From: Limisphaerales bacterium
GTDB lineage: Bacteria; Verrucomicrobiota; Verrucomicrobiia; Limisphaerales; UBA1100
Length of the DNA: 64,000 nt
Assembly: GCA_014382585.1 (NCBI GenBank)
Contig: JACNJL010000043.1
Coordinates: forward strand, 1-64,000
Reading direction: 5' to 3'
The notes under the pieces are model-generated. The model did no database searches. It saw nothing but the letters and a program-made list of their open reading frames with translations, and was not told where the DNA came from. Positions 1-8,645 of this stretch are shown here, piece by piece; the stretch's first letter is position 1; each line of letters begins with the position of its first letter. Position numbers and translations under genes: made by a program.

Positions 1-361
1 GGGTGTTCAGCCGTGGGTGCTCCGGATGAAAGCGGGAGGAATATGGGGGGTGTGGGGGGGCGTGGTCGTGAGGGGGGGGAAGGGAGTGGGGGGGGGGGGG
101 GGTGGGGGTGGGTGGGGGGGGGGGGGGGCGTGGGGGGGGGGGGGGGGGGGGGGCGGGGCCGCGGGGGGGGCGGGGCGGTGGTGGGCTGGCTGCGCGGGCG
201 GGTTTGCTCGGGGGCGGCGGGCTGGCGGTTGATTGCGTTGGTTGGCTGGCGGGCACGGTGACCTTGGCGCTGCACGAGGGGCACGCAAAGGATTGGCCGG
301 CCGCGGTGTCGTCCACGGTCAACTCAGTCCGGCAGGTTGGGCATGCAAATTTTAGATCCAT
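1..361 (-). CDS. Zinc-ribbon protein with poly-proline linker, 5' part only
   Basis: Reading the minus strand from the ATG at 361 gives an open frame to the window edge. It starts MDLKFACPTCRTEL and continues through DDTAAGQSFACPSCSAKV, so two CxxC pairs form a compact zinc ribbon in about the first 35 residues. A Ser/Pro/Ala-rich linker then turns into almost pure proline. This N-terminus is common in verrucomicrobial and planctomycetal membrane proteins whose later part is a transmembrane domain; that part is outside the window. The function is unknown. The reading frame beyond about position 180 depends on exact counts in very long G runs, so it may be wrong there. No good Shine-Dalgarno sequence precedes the ATG. 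Confidence 0.75.
   Translation of the reverse strand, partial: MDLKFACPTCRTELTVDDTAAGQSFACPSCSAKVTVPASQPTQSTASPPPPSKPARAASPPPPRPPRGPAPPPPPPPRPPPPPPTPTPPPPHSLPPPHDHAPPHPPYSSRFHPEHPRLNT
41..180. repeat. Near-homopolymer G tract (poly-proline codons on the minus strand)
   Basis: Almost every base here is G, with runs of more than ten. On the minus strand it encodes the proline linker of the zinc-ribbon gene. Such a run is prone to replication slippage and to sequencing or assembly error, so its true length is uncertain. It could form G-quadruplex structure on the plus strand. Confidence 0.85.
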
Positions 362-454
362 TTTGGGGCTAAAGCACCAGCGGAGGTTGCCAAAAGTCTA
401 CCGGAGTTGTGACGCAAATTCAATCATCAACCGTGCAGGGGGCTGGCGTGTTGG

Positions 455-1120
455 TTAATACCCGTTAGGGTTTTCCGTGTCGCCCACAATCGCCACACCG
501 CCGGAGGTGCCCAATCGCGTGGCGCCGGCCTCGATCATCGCACGCGCATCGGCGGCATTGCGAATGCCGCCGGCGGCTTTCACGCCGGCGAATTGGCCCA
601 CCGTCTCGCGCATCAGCTGCACGTGTTCCAGCGTCGCGCCCGCGCTGCCGAAGCCGGTGGAGGTTTTCACAAAATGCGCCTGTGCTTGGACAGCCAGTTT
701 GCACGCTTGCACGATTTCGTCATCAGAAAGCAGGCACGTTTCCAGGATTACTTTCACCACGCGGTCATCCGCCGCTTCCACGACATCGCGAATCTCGCGC
801 ACGATAAAATCGTGGTCGCCATCCTTGAAGCGGCCCACGTTCATCACCATATCAATCTCACCCGCGCCCGCGTCAATCGCTGCTTCGGTTTCGTAGCGCT
901 TCACATCCGCCTCCGTCGCCCCCAGCGGAAACCCCACCACCGTGGCTACCTGCACGTCGCTATCCTCCAGCAACGAATATGCCAATTCCACCCGACTGCC
1001 ATTCACGCACACGGTGGAAAAATGATGCTCGGCGGCTTCGGCGCACAAAGTTTCAATCTGCGCCCGAGTGGCGTCAGGCTTCAGCAGCGTGTGGTCAATA
1101 AATTGGGCGAGGTCGGACAT
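455..1120 (-). CDS. deoC: Deoxyribose-phosphate aldolase
   Basis: Class I aldolase of deoxynucleoside catabolism: 2-deoxyribose 5-phosphate gives glyceraldehyde 3-phosphate plus acetaldehyde in the cytoplasm. The 221-residue protein has the family length. It starts MSDLAQFIDHTLLKPDAT, has EIDMVMNVG in the barrel, the Schiff-base lysine in FVKTSTGF, and the phosphate-binding KAAGGIR and GTSGG loops. The gene lies 77 bp downstream of mdh on the same strand, with an inverted repeat between them, so it may be transcribed separately. No clear Shine-Dalgarno sequence precedes the ATG. Confidence 0.96.
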   Translation of the reverse strand: MSDLAQFIDHTLLKPDATRAQIETLCAEAAEHHFSTVCVNGSRVELAYSLLEDSDVQVATVVGFPLGATEADVKRYETEAAIDAGAGEIDMVMNVGRFKDGDHDFIVREIRDVVEAADDRVVKVILETCLLSDDEIVQACKLAVQAQAHFVKTSTGFGSAGATLEHVQLMRETVGQFAGVKAAGGIRNAADARAMIEAGATRLGTSGGVAIVGDTENPNGY

Positions 1121-1135
1121 AGATTGTTAAAATGG

Positions 1136-1213
1136 ATTGAACACAGATGTTCAGGATGCTCAGGAATTTTTGAAATGAATCCTGAATATCCTGCCTATCA
1201 GTGTGAATTCAAT
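1136..1213. repeat. Intergenic inverted repeat (AGGAT/ATCCT type)
   Basis: The left arm starts at ATTGAACACAGATGTTCAGG and the right arm ends with TCAGTGTGAATTCAAT. They are imperfectly complementary over roughly 30 bases and contain repeated TCAGGA / TCCTGA words. The element fills the mdh-deoC gap and covers the mdh stop codon. It probably folds in RNA and may act as a terminator or RNA stabiliser; there is no long T run. Confidence 0.6.
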
Positions 1214-2199
1214 AGATTGGCCACCATCGTTTTCTCTTCCTTCAGTTCATTCACTGAAGCATCGATTTTGGCGCGGCTGAAATCGTCGATGGCGACATCC
1301 TGCACAATCCCAAATGAGCCGTCGCGATGGGCGCAGGGGAAAGAGGAAATCAATCCGGATTCCACATCGTAGCTGCCATCGGAGCAAACACAGACGCTGT
1401 GGAAATCACCTTTGGCAGTAGGCTCGGTGATGGAGCGCACGCTGCCCACAATCGCATTGGCCGCACTGGCGGCGCTCGAGAGGCCACGGGCTTTGATGAT
1501 CGCCGCGCCGCGCTTTTGGACGGTGCTGATGAACTCACCTTCGAGCCATTCGCGATCGGCGATGGTGTCGGTGGCGGGTGCGCCGTTGATTTGCGCGTTA
1601 GTAAAATCCGGATACTGCGTCGCCGAGTGGTTGCCCCAAATGCACATATTAGAAATGGCGGTGACCGGCACACCGGCTTTTTGGGCGAGCTGCGTTTTGG
1701 CGCGGTTTTCGTCCAGGCGCGTCATGGCAAAGAAGCGGTCGTTGGGCACGTCCGGCGCGTTGTTCATGGCGATCAGGCAGTTGGTGTTGCACGGATTGCC
1801 GACGACCAACACGCGTGTGTCGCTTGCGGCGTGGTTGTTGATGGCCTGACCTTGGCCGGTGAAAATTTTGCCGTTGATGCCCAGCAAATCGCCGCGTTCC
1901 ATGCCGTCCTTGCGCGGAACACTGCCGACGAGAAGCGACCAGTTGACGCCGTTGAAGCCGGTGTTCAAATCCGCGGTGGGCACGATGTCGGTGAGCAGTG
2001 GAAAGGCGCAATCGTCCAGCTCCATACACACGCCGTCCAGCGCGGGCAGGGCGGGTTCGATCTCAATGAGGTTCAGCGCCACCGGTTGATCCGGCCCAAA
2101 CATTTGGCCCGAAGCAATCCGGAATAAAAGTGCATAACCAATTTGACCGGCCGCACCGGTCACCGCAATTCGAATAGGAGTTTTGCTCATTTCAGTCAT
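1198..2199 (-). CDS. mdh: Malate dehydrogenase (NAD-dependent)
   Basis: Oxidises malate to oxaloacetate in the TCA cycle. The sequence resembles the cytosolic-type enzymes of about 330 residues: the Rossmann motif [17 protein letters not shown] is near the N-terminus, followed by [24 protein letters not shown] and the catalytic-histidine segment [13 protein letters not shown]. The frame is open further upstream, but that extension would run into the M50 gene, so the start is placed at the ATG at 2199; the ATG at 2190 (MSKTPIR) is equally family-like. A promoter ending about 11 nt before 2199 supports the first ATG with a very short leader. The other TCA genes in the window (gltA, sucC, sucD) lie far away. 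Confidence 0.95.
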   Translation of the reverse strand: MTEMSKTPIRIAVTGAAGQIGYALLFRIASGQMFGPDQPVALNLIEIEPALPALDGVCMELDDCAFPLLTDIVPTADLNTGFNGVNWSLLVGSVPRKDGMERGDLLGINGKIFTGQGQAINNHAASDTRVLVVGNPCNTNCLIAMNNAPDVPNDRFFAMTRLDENRAKTQLAQKAGVPVTAISNMCIWGNHSATQYPDFTNAQINGAPATDTIADREWLEGEFISTVQKRGAAIIKARGLSSAASAANAIVGSVRSITEPTAKGDFHSVCVCSDGSYDVESGLISSFPCAHRDGSFGIVQDVAIDDFSRAKIDASVNELKEEKTMVANLLNSH

Positions 2200-2210
2200 T
2201 AAAGGTGCGG

Positions 2211-2239
2211 AGTATGCCCGTCGGCTGCACCGCGTGCAA
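2211..2239 (-). promoter_or_regulatory. Sigma70-like promoter of mdh
   Basis: On the minus strand TTGCAC (2239-2234) and CATACT (2216-2211) are separated by 17 bp. The -10 box ends 11 nt before the ATG at 2199, so transcription would begin about 4-5 nt before the start codon. The promoter lies just after the M50 stop codon. Confidence 0.55.
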
Positions 2240-2242
2240 GCG

Positions 2243-2908
2243 TTAGCCTCGGCCCAGCCCAAACAATGACAGATAAGCGTCCATCACATTGTTGGCGATG
2301 CCGAAGGGATTGTATTCATACGGCGCATTCCACAGAATCATAAACACGATGAAGAGCATCCAAGTGGGATTGCCTAACGAGTCGAGCCAGCGCTTGTACG
2401 CGGGCACAAAATTTCCCAGCACCGTCGAGCCATCCAGCGGCGGCACGGGCAGCAGATTAAAAATGCCAAGGGCAATGTTGGTGATGCCGAAAATTTGCAG
2501 GAAGTATTGACCGTTTCGCGCCGTGCCTTCAATCGCGCCGCCTGCAGTGTTTATCCAAATCGCAAGCGCGGTGAGGGCGATGAATGCTAATAGAAAATTC
2601 ATCGCCGGGCCCGCCGCTGAAACCAGCGCATCGCCATAGCGACTGCGGAAGTTACGCGGGTTCACCGGCATCAACCCGAACGCCATGCCCACCAGTACGA
2701 GCATCAGGATCGAAAACCCGCCCATGTGCACCATGGGATCCGCTGTCATATGGCCCATTTGGCGCGGGGTATCGTCGCCCTGCCAGATGGCGGCCCAGCC
2801 GTGGGCCAGCTCGTGCAGCACAATGGAAATGATGACCGTGACCACCACGCAACCGAAAAACAGTTGCTTCTCGGGCTCGAATAGATTTTGGATGAAGAAC
2901 GCAAACAC
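2243..2908 (-). CDS. Site-2 protease-like M50 family membrane metalloprotease
   Basis: Integral membrane zinc protease of 221 residues with several hydrophobic segments. The HExxH motif is in VLHELAHGW near residue 32, and the second metal-binding motif is [11 protein letters not shown] near residue 155. The short form, without a PDZ domain, matches the minimal bacterial M50B group of unknown substrate. The start at 2908 leaves a 12-bp gap to the divergently oriented Ppx/GppA gene. It ends 43 bp before mdh, which has its own promoter. Confidence 0.9.
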   Translation of the reverse strand: MFAFFIQNLFEPEKQLFFGCVVVTVIISIVLHELAHGWAAIWQGDDTPRQMGHMTADPMVHMGGFSILMLVLVGMAFGLMPVNPRNFRSRYGDALVSAAGPAMNFLLAFIALTALAIWINTAGGAIEGTARNGQYFLQIFGITNIALGIFNLLPVPPLDGSTVLGNFVPAYKRWLDSLGNPTWMLFIVFMILWNAPYEYNPFGIANNVMDAYLSLFGLGRG

Positions 2909-2920
2909 GCGCGCAATCTA

Positions 2921-3859
2921 ATGGACACTCCCCCTGAACACCAAACCCAAAACCGCCGCGCCGTGATCGATGTGGGCAGTAATTCCGTGAAACTCCTCGT
3001 TGCCGATGTGTCGGCAGGGCAAGTCTTGCCCGTGAAGGCAAAGGGCAAACAAACCCGGCTGGGCAAAGGGGTGTTCGAAACGGGCAAACTGCAACCGGAG
3101 CGCATCGATGAAACTGCCCGTGTGATCGGCAAATTTGCCGCAAAAGCATCCGAACTCGGCGCGGGATCTCTTCGGGTGCTCGCCACCAGCGCCGCCCGCG
3201 AGGCGGCGAATGGCGCGGACTTCGCGCGGGCGGTTGCCGCGTATGGGCTCGAGTTGGAAATTATCTCGGGTGAAAAAGAGGCGAACCTGATCCTCCGTGC
3301 GGTGCGCACGCATCCGGATTTTGCAGACGGAACAGTGGCGGTGATGGACGCCGGCGGGGGAAGCACCGAGCTGCTCGTGGCCAATGAGAGCAATTTGCTC
3401 ACACAGGCAAGCCATCCGCTCGGCACGGTGCGCTGGCTGGACAAGTTTCCCCCCCAAGATCCGCCCACTGAGGCCGACCGATTGGCGGTTCGCAATTCCA
3501 TCATTGAATTTCTACAAACTGCCGTTGTGCCGCAATTGCGCGGCATCCCATTGCCTAGTATGCTGGTAGCTTCCGGCGGTTCGCCGAAGTTTCTCACTCG
3601 GCTCCTGGAAGGAACACGTGATCTGTCGATCGAACAAATCGAAAAGCGCGAGGTGACCGTCGGGGAAATTCGACAGCTCGCGGATAAGCTCTGGTCGCTG
3701 CCGCTGGCGGCGCGCCGGGAACTCCCGGGCATGTCCGCCAATCGGGCCGATGTTCTGCTCATGGGAGCCGCCATTTACGAAGCGGTCATGGAGCAGTTCG
3801 GATTTCAAACGCTGCGCCCATCAATGCGCGGCGTGCGATACGGCGCGCTGTTGGATTAA
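2921..3859 (+). CDS. Ppx/GppA-family phosphatase
   Basis: Exopolyphosphatase / guanosine pentaphosphate phosphatase family (ASKHA fold). The first phosphate loop is AVIDVGSNSVKLLVAD near residue 15, the second is VMDAGGGSTELLV near residue 140, and LATSAAREA lies between them. At 312 residues it holds only the Ppx/GppA catalytic domain and lacks the C-terminal HD-like domain of long Ppx proteins. The ATG at 2921 is preferred because an ATG at 2888 would overlap the start of the divergent M50 gene. It may hydrolyse polyphosphate or pppGpp; the sequence does not say which. Confidence 0.88.
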   Translation: MDTPPEHQTQNRRAVIDVGSNSVKLLVADVSAGQVLPVKAKGKQTRLGKGVFETGKLQPERIDETARVIGKFAAKASELGAGSLRVLATSAAREAANGADFARAVAAYGLELEIISGEKEANLILRAVRTHPDFADGTVAVMDAGGGSTELLVANESNLLTQASHPLGTVRWLDKFPPQDPPTEADRLAVRNSIIEFLQTAVVPQLRGIPLPSMLVASGGSPKFLTRLLEGTRDLSIEQIEKREVTVGEIRQLADKLWSLPLAARRELPGMSANRADVLLMGAAIYEAVMEQFGFQTLRPSMRGVRYGALLD

Positions 3860-3892
3860 TCATAGAGGCCTAGAGTGCGCAGAGGAGAAATG

Positions 3893-3976
3893 GTAGGGCG
3901 GTTTCTCCGAAACCGCTACGGCGCGCTCGGAGAGCACGCCCTGCCTCACGCCCGGAGAGCACGCCCTGCCTCACGG
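3893..3976. repeat. REP-like element: hairpin plus two direct repeats
   Basis: A perfect inverted repeat GCGGTTTC-TCC-GAAACCGC (3898-3916) is followed by two copies of CGGAGAGCACGCCCTGCCTC. The element fills the gap between the convergent Ppx/GppA and dgt genes and could stop transcription from both sides. Confidence 0.6.
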
Positions 3977-3983
3977 CGTTTAC

Positions 3984-5126
3984 TTATAGCCCTAACCGCT
4001 CGTGTTCGATGACGACGTAGCGATCGGTCATGCCGGCGAGGTAATCGCAGATGGCGCGGTGTTGCCCTTCGCTTTCGATGCGGGCGCGGGATTGGCTGCC
4101 GATTTGTTCGGGGTGTTCCAGAAAATACGCGAAGAGTTCCTCAAGCAATTTCACGCCGCGTTTGTTGGGCTCGTGCACGACGGGGTTGAAGTACAGATTT
4201 TCGTAAAGATACTCGCGCAATTCGAGATTGGTTTCGCGGCGTTGGGCGCTGTATTGGATGAGGGGGTTTTCCTGCAGCCGCACTTCGTCAACGCTCAACA
4301 CGCCGGCTTTGTGGATGAGCGCGCCGCTGGTTTCCACGACGTCGTGCACTTGGCTGTCGATGAGGCAGCGGATGATGAAGTAACGGCGGCATTCGTCGGC
4401 GAGTTCGCCGTGCTCGGCGCGGATGGCGGCATCGGCGTCGCGCCAGAGTTTGACGTTCGTTTTGAGTTCCTCTTCGGAAAGTAAATTTGCGTCGAGGCCG
4501 TCGTCGAGGTCGTGGCTGTAATAGGTAATCTCATCGGCGAGGTTGGCGACTTGCGCCTCGAGCGAGCTGGATTTGGCGTCGAAGCCTTCGCGTTTGCTGG
4601 GGTGATCGTAGGCGGTGTAATGTTTGATGAGCCCTTCGCGTGTTTCCCACGTGAGATTGAGGCCGTTGATATTGGGATATTTTTGCTCCAACTCCTCGAC
4701 GATGCGGAGACTTTGGCGGTTGTGCTCGAAGCCGCCGTGATCAGCCATCAAGGCGTTGAGCGCACTCTCGCCTTTATGCCCGAATGGCGAGTGGCCAAGA
4801 TCGTGCGCGAGCGCGATGGCCTCGGCGAGGTCTTCATTGAGGCCGAGCGCGCGGCTGATGTTTCGCGAGACGGCGGCAACTTCCATCGTGTGCGTGAGCC
4901 GCGTGCGCAGGTGATCGCCAGTGCCATTCAAGAAAACCTGCGTTTTATATTCCAACCGCCGAAACGCGCGGGAGTGGATGACGCGATCGCGGTCGCGCTG
5001 ATAATGCGTGCGCCACTGATGCGGCTCCTCGGCGTGCGCCCGCCCGCGGGAATCAGCGCTGAACTGCGCGAAGGGCGAAAGCGTCTTGCGCTCGTTGTCT
5101 TCGAGTTGGGAACGGGAATAGGGCAT
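3984..5126 (-). CDS. dgt: Deoxyguanosinetriphosphate triphosphohydrolase-like HD protein
   Basis: HD-domain hydrolase that removes triphosphate from dNTPs. The N-terminus carries the family motif RDRDRVIHSRAFRRLEYKTQ, then the metal ligands in LTHTMEV (H) and ALAHDLGHSPFGH (HD), and the later D in NLADEITYYSHDLDD. At 380 residues it matches the shorter dGTPase-like group. It lies 5 bp downstream of ispH, so co-transcription with ispH is likely. GAGGG just before the ATG may serve as a ribosome-binding site. Confidence 0.92.
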   Translation of the reverse strand: MPYSRSQLEDNERKTLSPFAQFSADSRGRAHAEEPHQWRTHYQRDRDRVIHSRAFRRLEYKTQVFLNGTGDHLRTRLTHTMEVAAVSRNISRALGLNEDLAEAIALAHDLGHSPFGHKGESALNALMADHGGFEHNRQSLRIVEELEQKYPNINGLNLTWETREGLIKHYTAYDHPSKREGFDAKSSSLEAQVANLADEITYYSHDLDDGLDANLLSEEELKTNVKLWRDADAAIRAEHGELADECRRYFIIRCLIDSQVHDVVETSGALIHKAGVLSVDEVRLQENPLIQYSAQRRETNLELREYLYENLYFNPVVHEPNKRGVKLLEELFAYFLEHPEQIGSQSRARIESEGQHRAICDYLAGMTDRYVVIEHERLGL

Positions 5127-5131
5127 GGCCC

Positions 5132-6373
5132 TCAGCTGGAAAGAAATTCATCCGCCGATGAACCGCGCAATTCGAGCAATCGGCAAATCACATCCTCAAT
5201 AAGATTATTCGGGCACGAGGCGCCGGCGGTGACGCCGATGGTCAACGTGCCGTCCGGCAGCCAGTTGCGGGTTTCGTCCACTTGATTGGTGTGCTGATTC
5301 CAATGGCGGATCAAATTGGCATCCGCCATCTCGTCGGCGTTCTTGATAAAAAATGTCGGCAGCACGCCTTCGCCCATCTCGGCGAGGTGCGCGGTATTGG
5401 AGGAATTGTAGCCGCCGATGACGAGCAAAAGGTCCATTGGTTTTTGCAGGAGCACGTCCAGCGCGTCCTGTCGTTCCTGCGTGGCACCGCAGATGGTATC
5501 GAAAAATCGAAAATGGTCTTCTGCTTTCTCTTCGCCAAACTTGCGTTCGATGGCGGATTTGATGCGGCGCTGCACCTCCTCGGTTTCGTTGCGCATCATC
5601 GTGGTTTGGTTGGCGACGCCCACGGCTTTCAAATGTTGATCGGGATCGAAGCCTTCCGAAAATGCGCCCTCAAATTTTTTCAGAAACGCCGCCTTGTCGC
5701 CGCCGTTTTCGATGTAATCACAAACGTAATCCGTTTCATCCAACGTGAGCACCACGAGATAATGGCCGTTCTTGGCGGTCGCCTGACTGCTCGTGGCTTT
5801 GGTTTCCTCGTGATACGCCTTGCCGTGGATAATGCTCGTGACCTCCTCCTTGGCGTAATTACGCACACGCTTCCAAACACTCATCACATCGCCACAGGTC
5901 GTATCCACAAACTGGCAACCTTTCGCCTTGAGCTTCTCCAACGTGGCCACCTCCGTGCCGAACGCCGGAATAATCACCACGTCATCCGCGCCGAGATCAT
6001 CAATATCCGCCACCTTGTTTGGGCCCGAAAGAAAGCGAATCCCCATATCGCGAATCTGATCGTTCACCTCGGGGTTATGAATAATCTCGCCAAGAATATA
6101 AAGCGGCTTGTCCGGGAAAACCTTCAACGCCGCATACGCCAAATCAATGCAACGCTCCACCCCGTAACAAAACCCAAACTCCTTCGCCAACTTAATCGTC
6201 ATCCGCGCGTCAACGCTCGTCACTTCGCCTGTGGCCCGCAGTCGATCGACCAAGTCACTGCGATAATGCGTCAGCACCTGCGCCTTCACTTGCTCCATGA
6301 TATCCGGCCGGCGCAGGTTAATGCGCTTGGGCTTCGGTTTGGATACGGGTTGATTGGGGGCTTCAGGGGCCAT
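5132..6373 (-). CDS. ispH: 4-hydroxy-3-methylbut-2-enyl diphosphate reductase, plant/cyanobacterial type
   Basis: Last enzyme of the MEP isoprenoid pathway; a [4Fe-4S] enzyme that forms IPP and DMAPP. The three cluster cysteines are in GFCYGVERC, DTTCGDVM and DTICGATQ. At 413 residues with extra segments it resembles the long cyanobacterial and plant form rather than the roughly 315-residue E. coli form. The frame is open upstream to 6760, but that part overlaps argF in another frame and reads as low-complexity Arg/Pro. The ATG at 6373 (MAPEAPNQPVSK) is therefore chosen, leaving a basic extension before the core. It sits 47 bp after argF and 5 bp before dgt. Confidence 0.93.
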   Translation of the reverse strand: MAPEAPNQPVSKPKPKRINLRRPDIMEQVKAQVLTHYRSDLVDRLRATGEVTSVDARMTIKLAKEFGFCYGVERCIDLAYAALKVFPDKPLYILGEIIHNPEVNDQIRDMGIRFLSGPNKVADIDDLGADDVVIIPAFGTEVATLEKLKAKGCQFVDTTCGDVMSVWKRVRNYAKEEVTSIIHGKAYHEETKATSSQATAKNGHYLVVLTLDETDYVCDYIENGGDKAAFLKKFEGAFSEGFDPDQHLKAVGVANQTTMMRNETEEVQRRIKSAIERKFGEEKAEDHFRFFDTICGATQERQDALDVLLQKPMDLLLVIGGYNSSNTAHLAEMGEGVLPTFFIKNADEMADANLIRHWNQHTNQVDETRNWLPDGTLTIGVTAGASCPNNLIEDVICRLLELRGSSADEFLSS

Positions 6374-6420
6374 CGGCGTCAGCTTGGCACAGTGTCTTTG
6401 GCAGGGTCGAGATGAATCCC

Positions 6421-7317
6421 TTAACTCACCAACCAATTCAAAATCGATTTCTGCGTGTGCAGGCGGTTTTCGGCTTGGGTGAAGATGGTGTCGGCGTGGG
6501 CTTCGAGGGTGGGGGCGTCGATTTCCTTGCCGCGGTAGGCAGGGAGGCAGTGCATGACGAGGGCCCCTTCGTTGGCGCGGGCGACGAGGGCTTGATTGAT
6601 TTGGTACCCGGCGAAGTCTTGCTCGCGTTGGGCAGTTTCCTCTTCCATGCCCATGGAGACCCAGACATCGGTGTATAGTAGGTCGGCTCCTTCGGCGGCG
6701 GCGTTGCAGTCTTCGGTGACGGTGATATTGCCGCCGGCCTTGGTGATGAGGTCCGGGCAAGGCTGGTGGGCTTTGGGTGCGGCGATGCGCAGCTCGAAGC
6801 CGAGTTTATCAGCGGCCCAGATCCAGCTGATGGGCACGTTGCAGGCGCCGTCGCCGATGAAGGTGACGGTCTTGCCGGCGATCGGGCCGCGGGCTTCCTG
6901 GTAGGTGAAAATGTCAGTCAAGATTTGGCAGGGATGCTCGGCATCGGTTAGGGCGTTGATGGTGGGGATGCCGGAGTGTTCCGCGAAATCCTCCACATCG
7001 CTCTGGGCAAAAGTGCGGATGACGGCGCCGTGCACCATGCGGCCGAGCACGCGGGCGGTGTCTTGGATGGGTTCGCCACGACCAAGTTGCAGGTCGTTGG
7101 CGTTGAGAAACATTACGCCGCCGCCGAGCTCGCGGATGCCGGTCTCGAAGGACACGCGGGTGCGCGTGGAGGATTTGGTGAAAATCATCGCCCACGTCTG
7201 GCCGGCGAGCGGTTGGTGTTGGCTGTCGCCGCGTTGCGCCTTGATGACAGTGGCATTTCCCAGAATGGTCTCGATGGACGCGGTGTCCATCGCCTCAATG
7301 CTTAACAGATGTTTCAT
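6421..7317 (-). CDS. argF: Ornithine carbamoyltransferase
   Basis: Makes citrulline from ornithine and carbamoyl phosphate in arginine synthesis. The carbamoyl-phosphate motif is FTKSSTRTRVSFE near residue 47, followed by HPCQILTD near residue 128 and the ornithine-site MHCLPAYRGKEI near residue 255. The length of 298 residues fits the family. Its ATG overlaps the argD stop codon by 4 bp (ATGA), which indicates translational coupling with argD. Confidence 0.97.
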   Translation of the reverse strand: MKHLLSIEAMDTASIETILGNATVIKAQRGDSQHQPLAGQTWAMIFTKSSTRTRVSFETGIRELGGGVMFLNANDLQLGRGEPIQDTARVLGRMVHGAVIRTFAQSDVEDFAEHSGIPTINALTDAEHPCQILTDIFTYQEARGPIAGKTVTFIGDGACNVPISWIWAADKLGFELRIAAPKAHQPCPDLITKAGGNITVTEDCNAAAEGADLLYTDVWVSMGMEEETAQREQDFAGYQINQALVARANEGALVMHCLPAYRGKEIDAPTLEAHADTIFTQAENRLHTQKSILNWLVS

Positions 7318-8555
7318 GATGCTAGTTCCTTAATGACACCCTCGATGATGGCGAGACCTTCATCGGCGTCGGTTTGCGAAAGGTTCAATGGCGGCAACAG
7401 ACGAAAGACCCGCGCGCCGGCTGGGATGGTGAGCAGACCAGCGTCGTGGAGTCGCTCGACGATTTGCACGGAAGCGGGCCGTTTGCTATCGGCAAAGGCG
7501 GGGATGCCCTCGGCCAATTCGATGCCGATCATCAGGCCGAGCCCGCGCACTTCCTTCAGCACGGTGGGATGCGCCTCGATCAGCGTTTGGATTCTCCCGG
7601 CCAAATGGTTCCCCAGCGTCACGGCGTGTTGCGCGAGGCCGTCGCGCTCGATGATCTCCAGCGCCTTGAGTGCATGCGCGCTGACCAGCGGCGTGCCGCC
7701 AAAGGTGGTGCCGTGCGTGCCCGGGCCGAGCACATCCTGCAACGGTTCGCTCGCCCAGATCGCGCCCATCGGCAGACCGGCTGCGAGGCTTTTGGCCATC
7801 GAGCAGGCGTCCGGCGCGAAGTCCGGATGCGCGCTCATGATGGTTTGCCAGCCGAAAAAATTGCCTGTTCGAAAATGGCCGCATTGCACTTCATCGAGCA
7901 ACAACAGCAGATTACGTTCATTGCACAACGCGCGCAGGCCGAGCAGATACTCGGGCGTGGCGCAATTGATGCCGCTCTCGCCTTGGATTGGCTCCAGAAG
8001 AATCGCGCCAGTCGCCGGCGTGATGGCCGCGCGCATGGCGTCCAGATCGCCATAGGGCACATGCCGGAAGCCTTCCAGGGCTGGCGCAAACCCGTCCTTC
8101 ACCTTCTGTTGGCCGGTGGCCGCAATGCCCGCGAGTGTGCGCCCGTGAAATGAGCCGAGTGTGGTTAGGATTTCAAACTGACCCTCCTCATGGCCGCGCA
8201 GTCGCGCGAGTTTGTAGAGTGCCTCGTTGGCTTCGGCGCCGCTGTTACAGAAAAACACTTTGCCTTTGCCGCCCGCGAGCGTGGTGAGTTTCTTCGCAAG
8301 CAATCCCTGCGGCTCGGTGTAGTACAGATTGGAAATATGCGTCAGCTTGCCTGCTTGTTCGGCCAGAGCATCGGCCAGTTCAGGATGGCCGTGGCCGAGG
8401 CAGGCGGTGGCAATGCCCGCGCCCAAGTCGAGCAACCGTCGGCCTTCGGCCGTGTGCACGTGGCTGCCTTCGCCGTGAGTGATGGCGATCGGGAAACGCG
8501 CATAAGTCGGGATGACGTGGGCGTCAATGCGTTGTTGGATTTTTGAGTCGCTCAT
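7314..8555 (-). CDS. argD: Acetylornithine aminotransferase
   Basis: PLP-dependent class III aminotransferase that converts N-acetylglutamate semialdehyde to N-acetylornithine. Visible motifs are NSGAEANEALYKLAR (phosphate loop), the PLP-aspartate segment LLLLDEVQCG, and the Schiff-base lysine in SMAKSLAAGLPMGA. The length of 413 residues is normal. The gene lies between argB and argF. The 90-bp gap to argB contains an ACCACAGAG-type inverted repeat, so readthrough from the arg promoter may be partial. Confidence 0.96.
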   Translation of the reverse strand: MSDSKIQQRIDAHVIPTYARFPIAITHGEGSHVHTAEGRRLLDLGAGIATACLGHGHPELADALAEQAGKLTHISNLYYTEPQGLLAKKLTTLAGGKGKVFFCNSGAEANEALYKLARLRGHEEGQFEILTTLGSFHGRTLAGIAATGQQKVKDGFAPALEGFRHVPYGDLDAMRAAITPATGAILLEPIQGESGINCATPEYLLGLRALCNERNLLLLLDEVQCGHFRTGNFFGWQTIMSAHPDFAPDACSMAKSLAAGLPMGAIWASEPLQDVLGPGTHGTTFGGTPLVSAHALKALEIIERDGLAQHAVTLGNHLAGRIQTLIEAHPTVLKEVRGLGLMIGIELAEGIPAFADSKRPASVQIVERLHDAGLLTIPAGARVFRLLPPLNLSQTDADEGLAIIEGVIKELAS

Positions 8556-8564
8556 TTTAATTTT

Positions 8565-8634
8565 ACCACAGAGACACAGAGAGCGCAGAGAAGTTCATTT
8601 TCAAAACCTCTGTGTTCTCTGTGCCTTTGTGGTG
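8565..8634. repeat. ACCACAGAG-type inverted repeat, copy 1
   Basis: The left arm begins ACCACAGAGACACAGAGAGC and the right arm ends TTCTCTGTGCCTTTGTGGT. They can form a long imperfect hairpin in the argB-argD gap. The same word family occurs at 27298-27340 and 48731-48856, which makes this a dispersed intergenic repeat. Confidence 0.75.
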
Positions 8635-8645
8635 AGAAATGGTTT

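Noticed and set aside
7-458. Several open frames in the G-rich start, rich in Gly or Pro, on both strands
   Set aside because: They only reflect homopolymer composition. The frame with a real zinc-ribbon motif is the minus-strand one starting at 361.
1327-2127. Long antisense frames opposite mdh, argJ, lpxD and the stalk gene
   Set aside because: They mirror strongly biased coding sequence of the real genes, have no motifs and no separate start signals.
6374-6760. A 129-residue N-terminal extension of ispH
   Set aside because: It lies inside argF in another frame and reads as Arg/Pro/His-rich sequence without family similarity.
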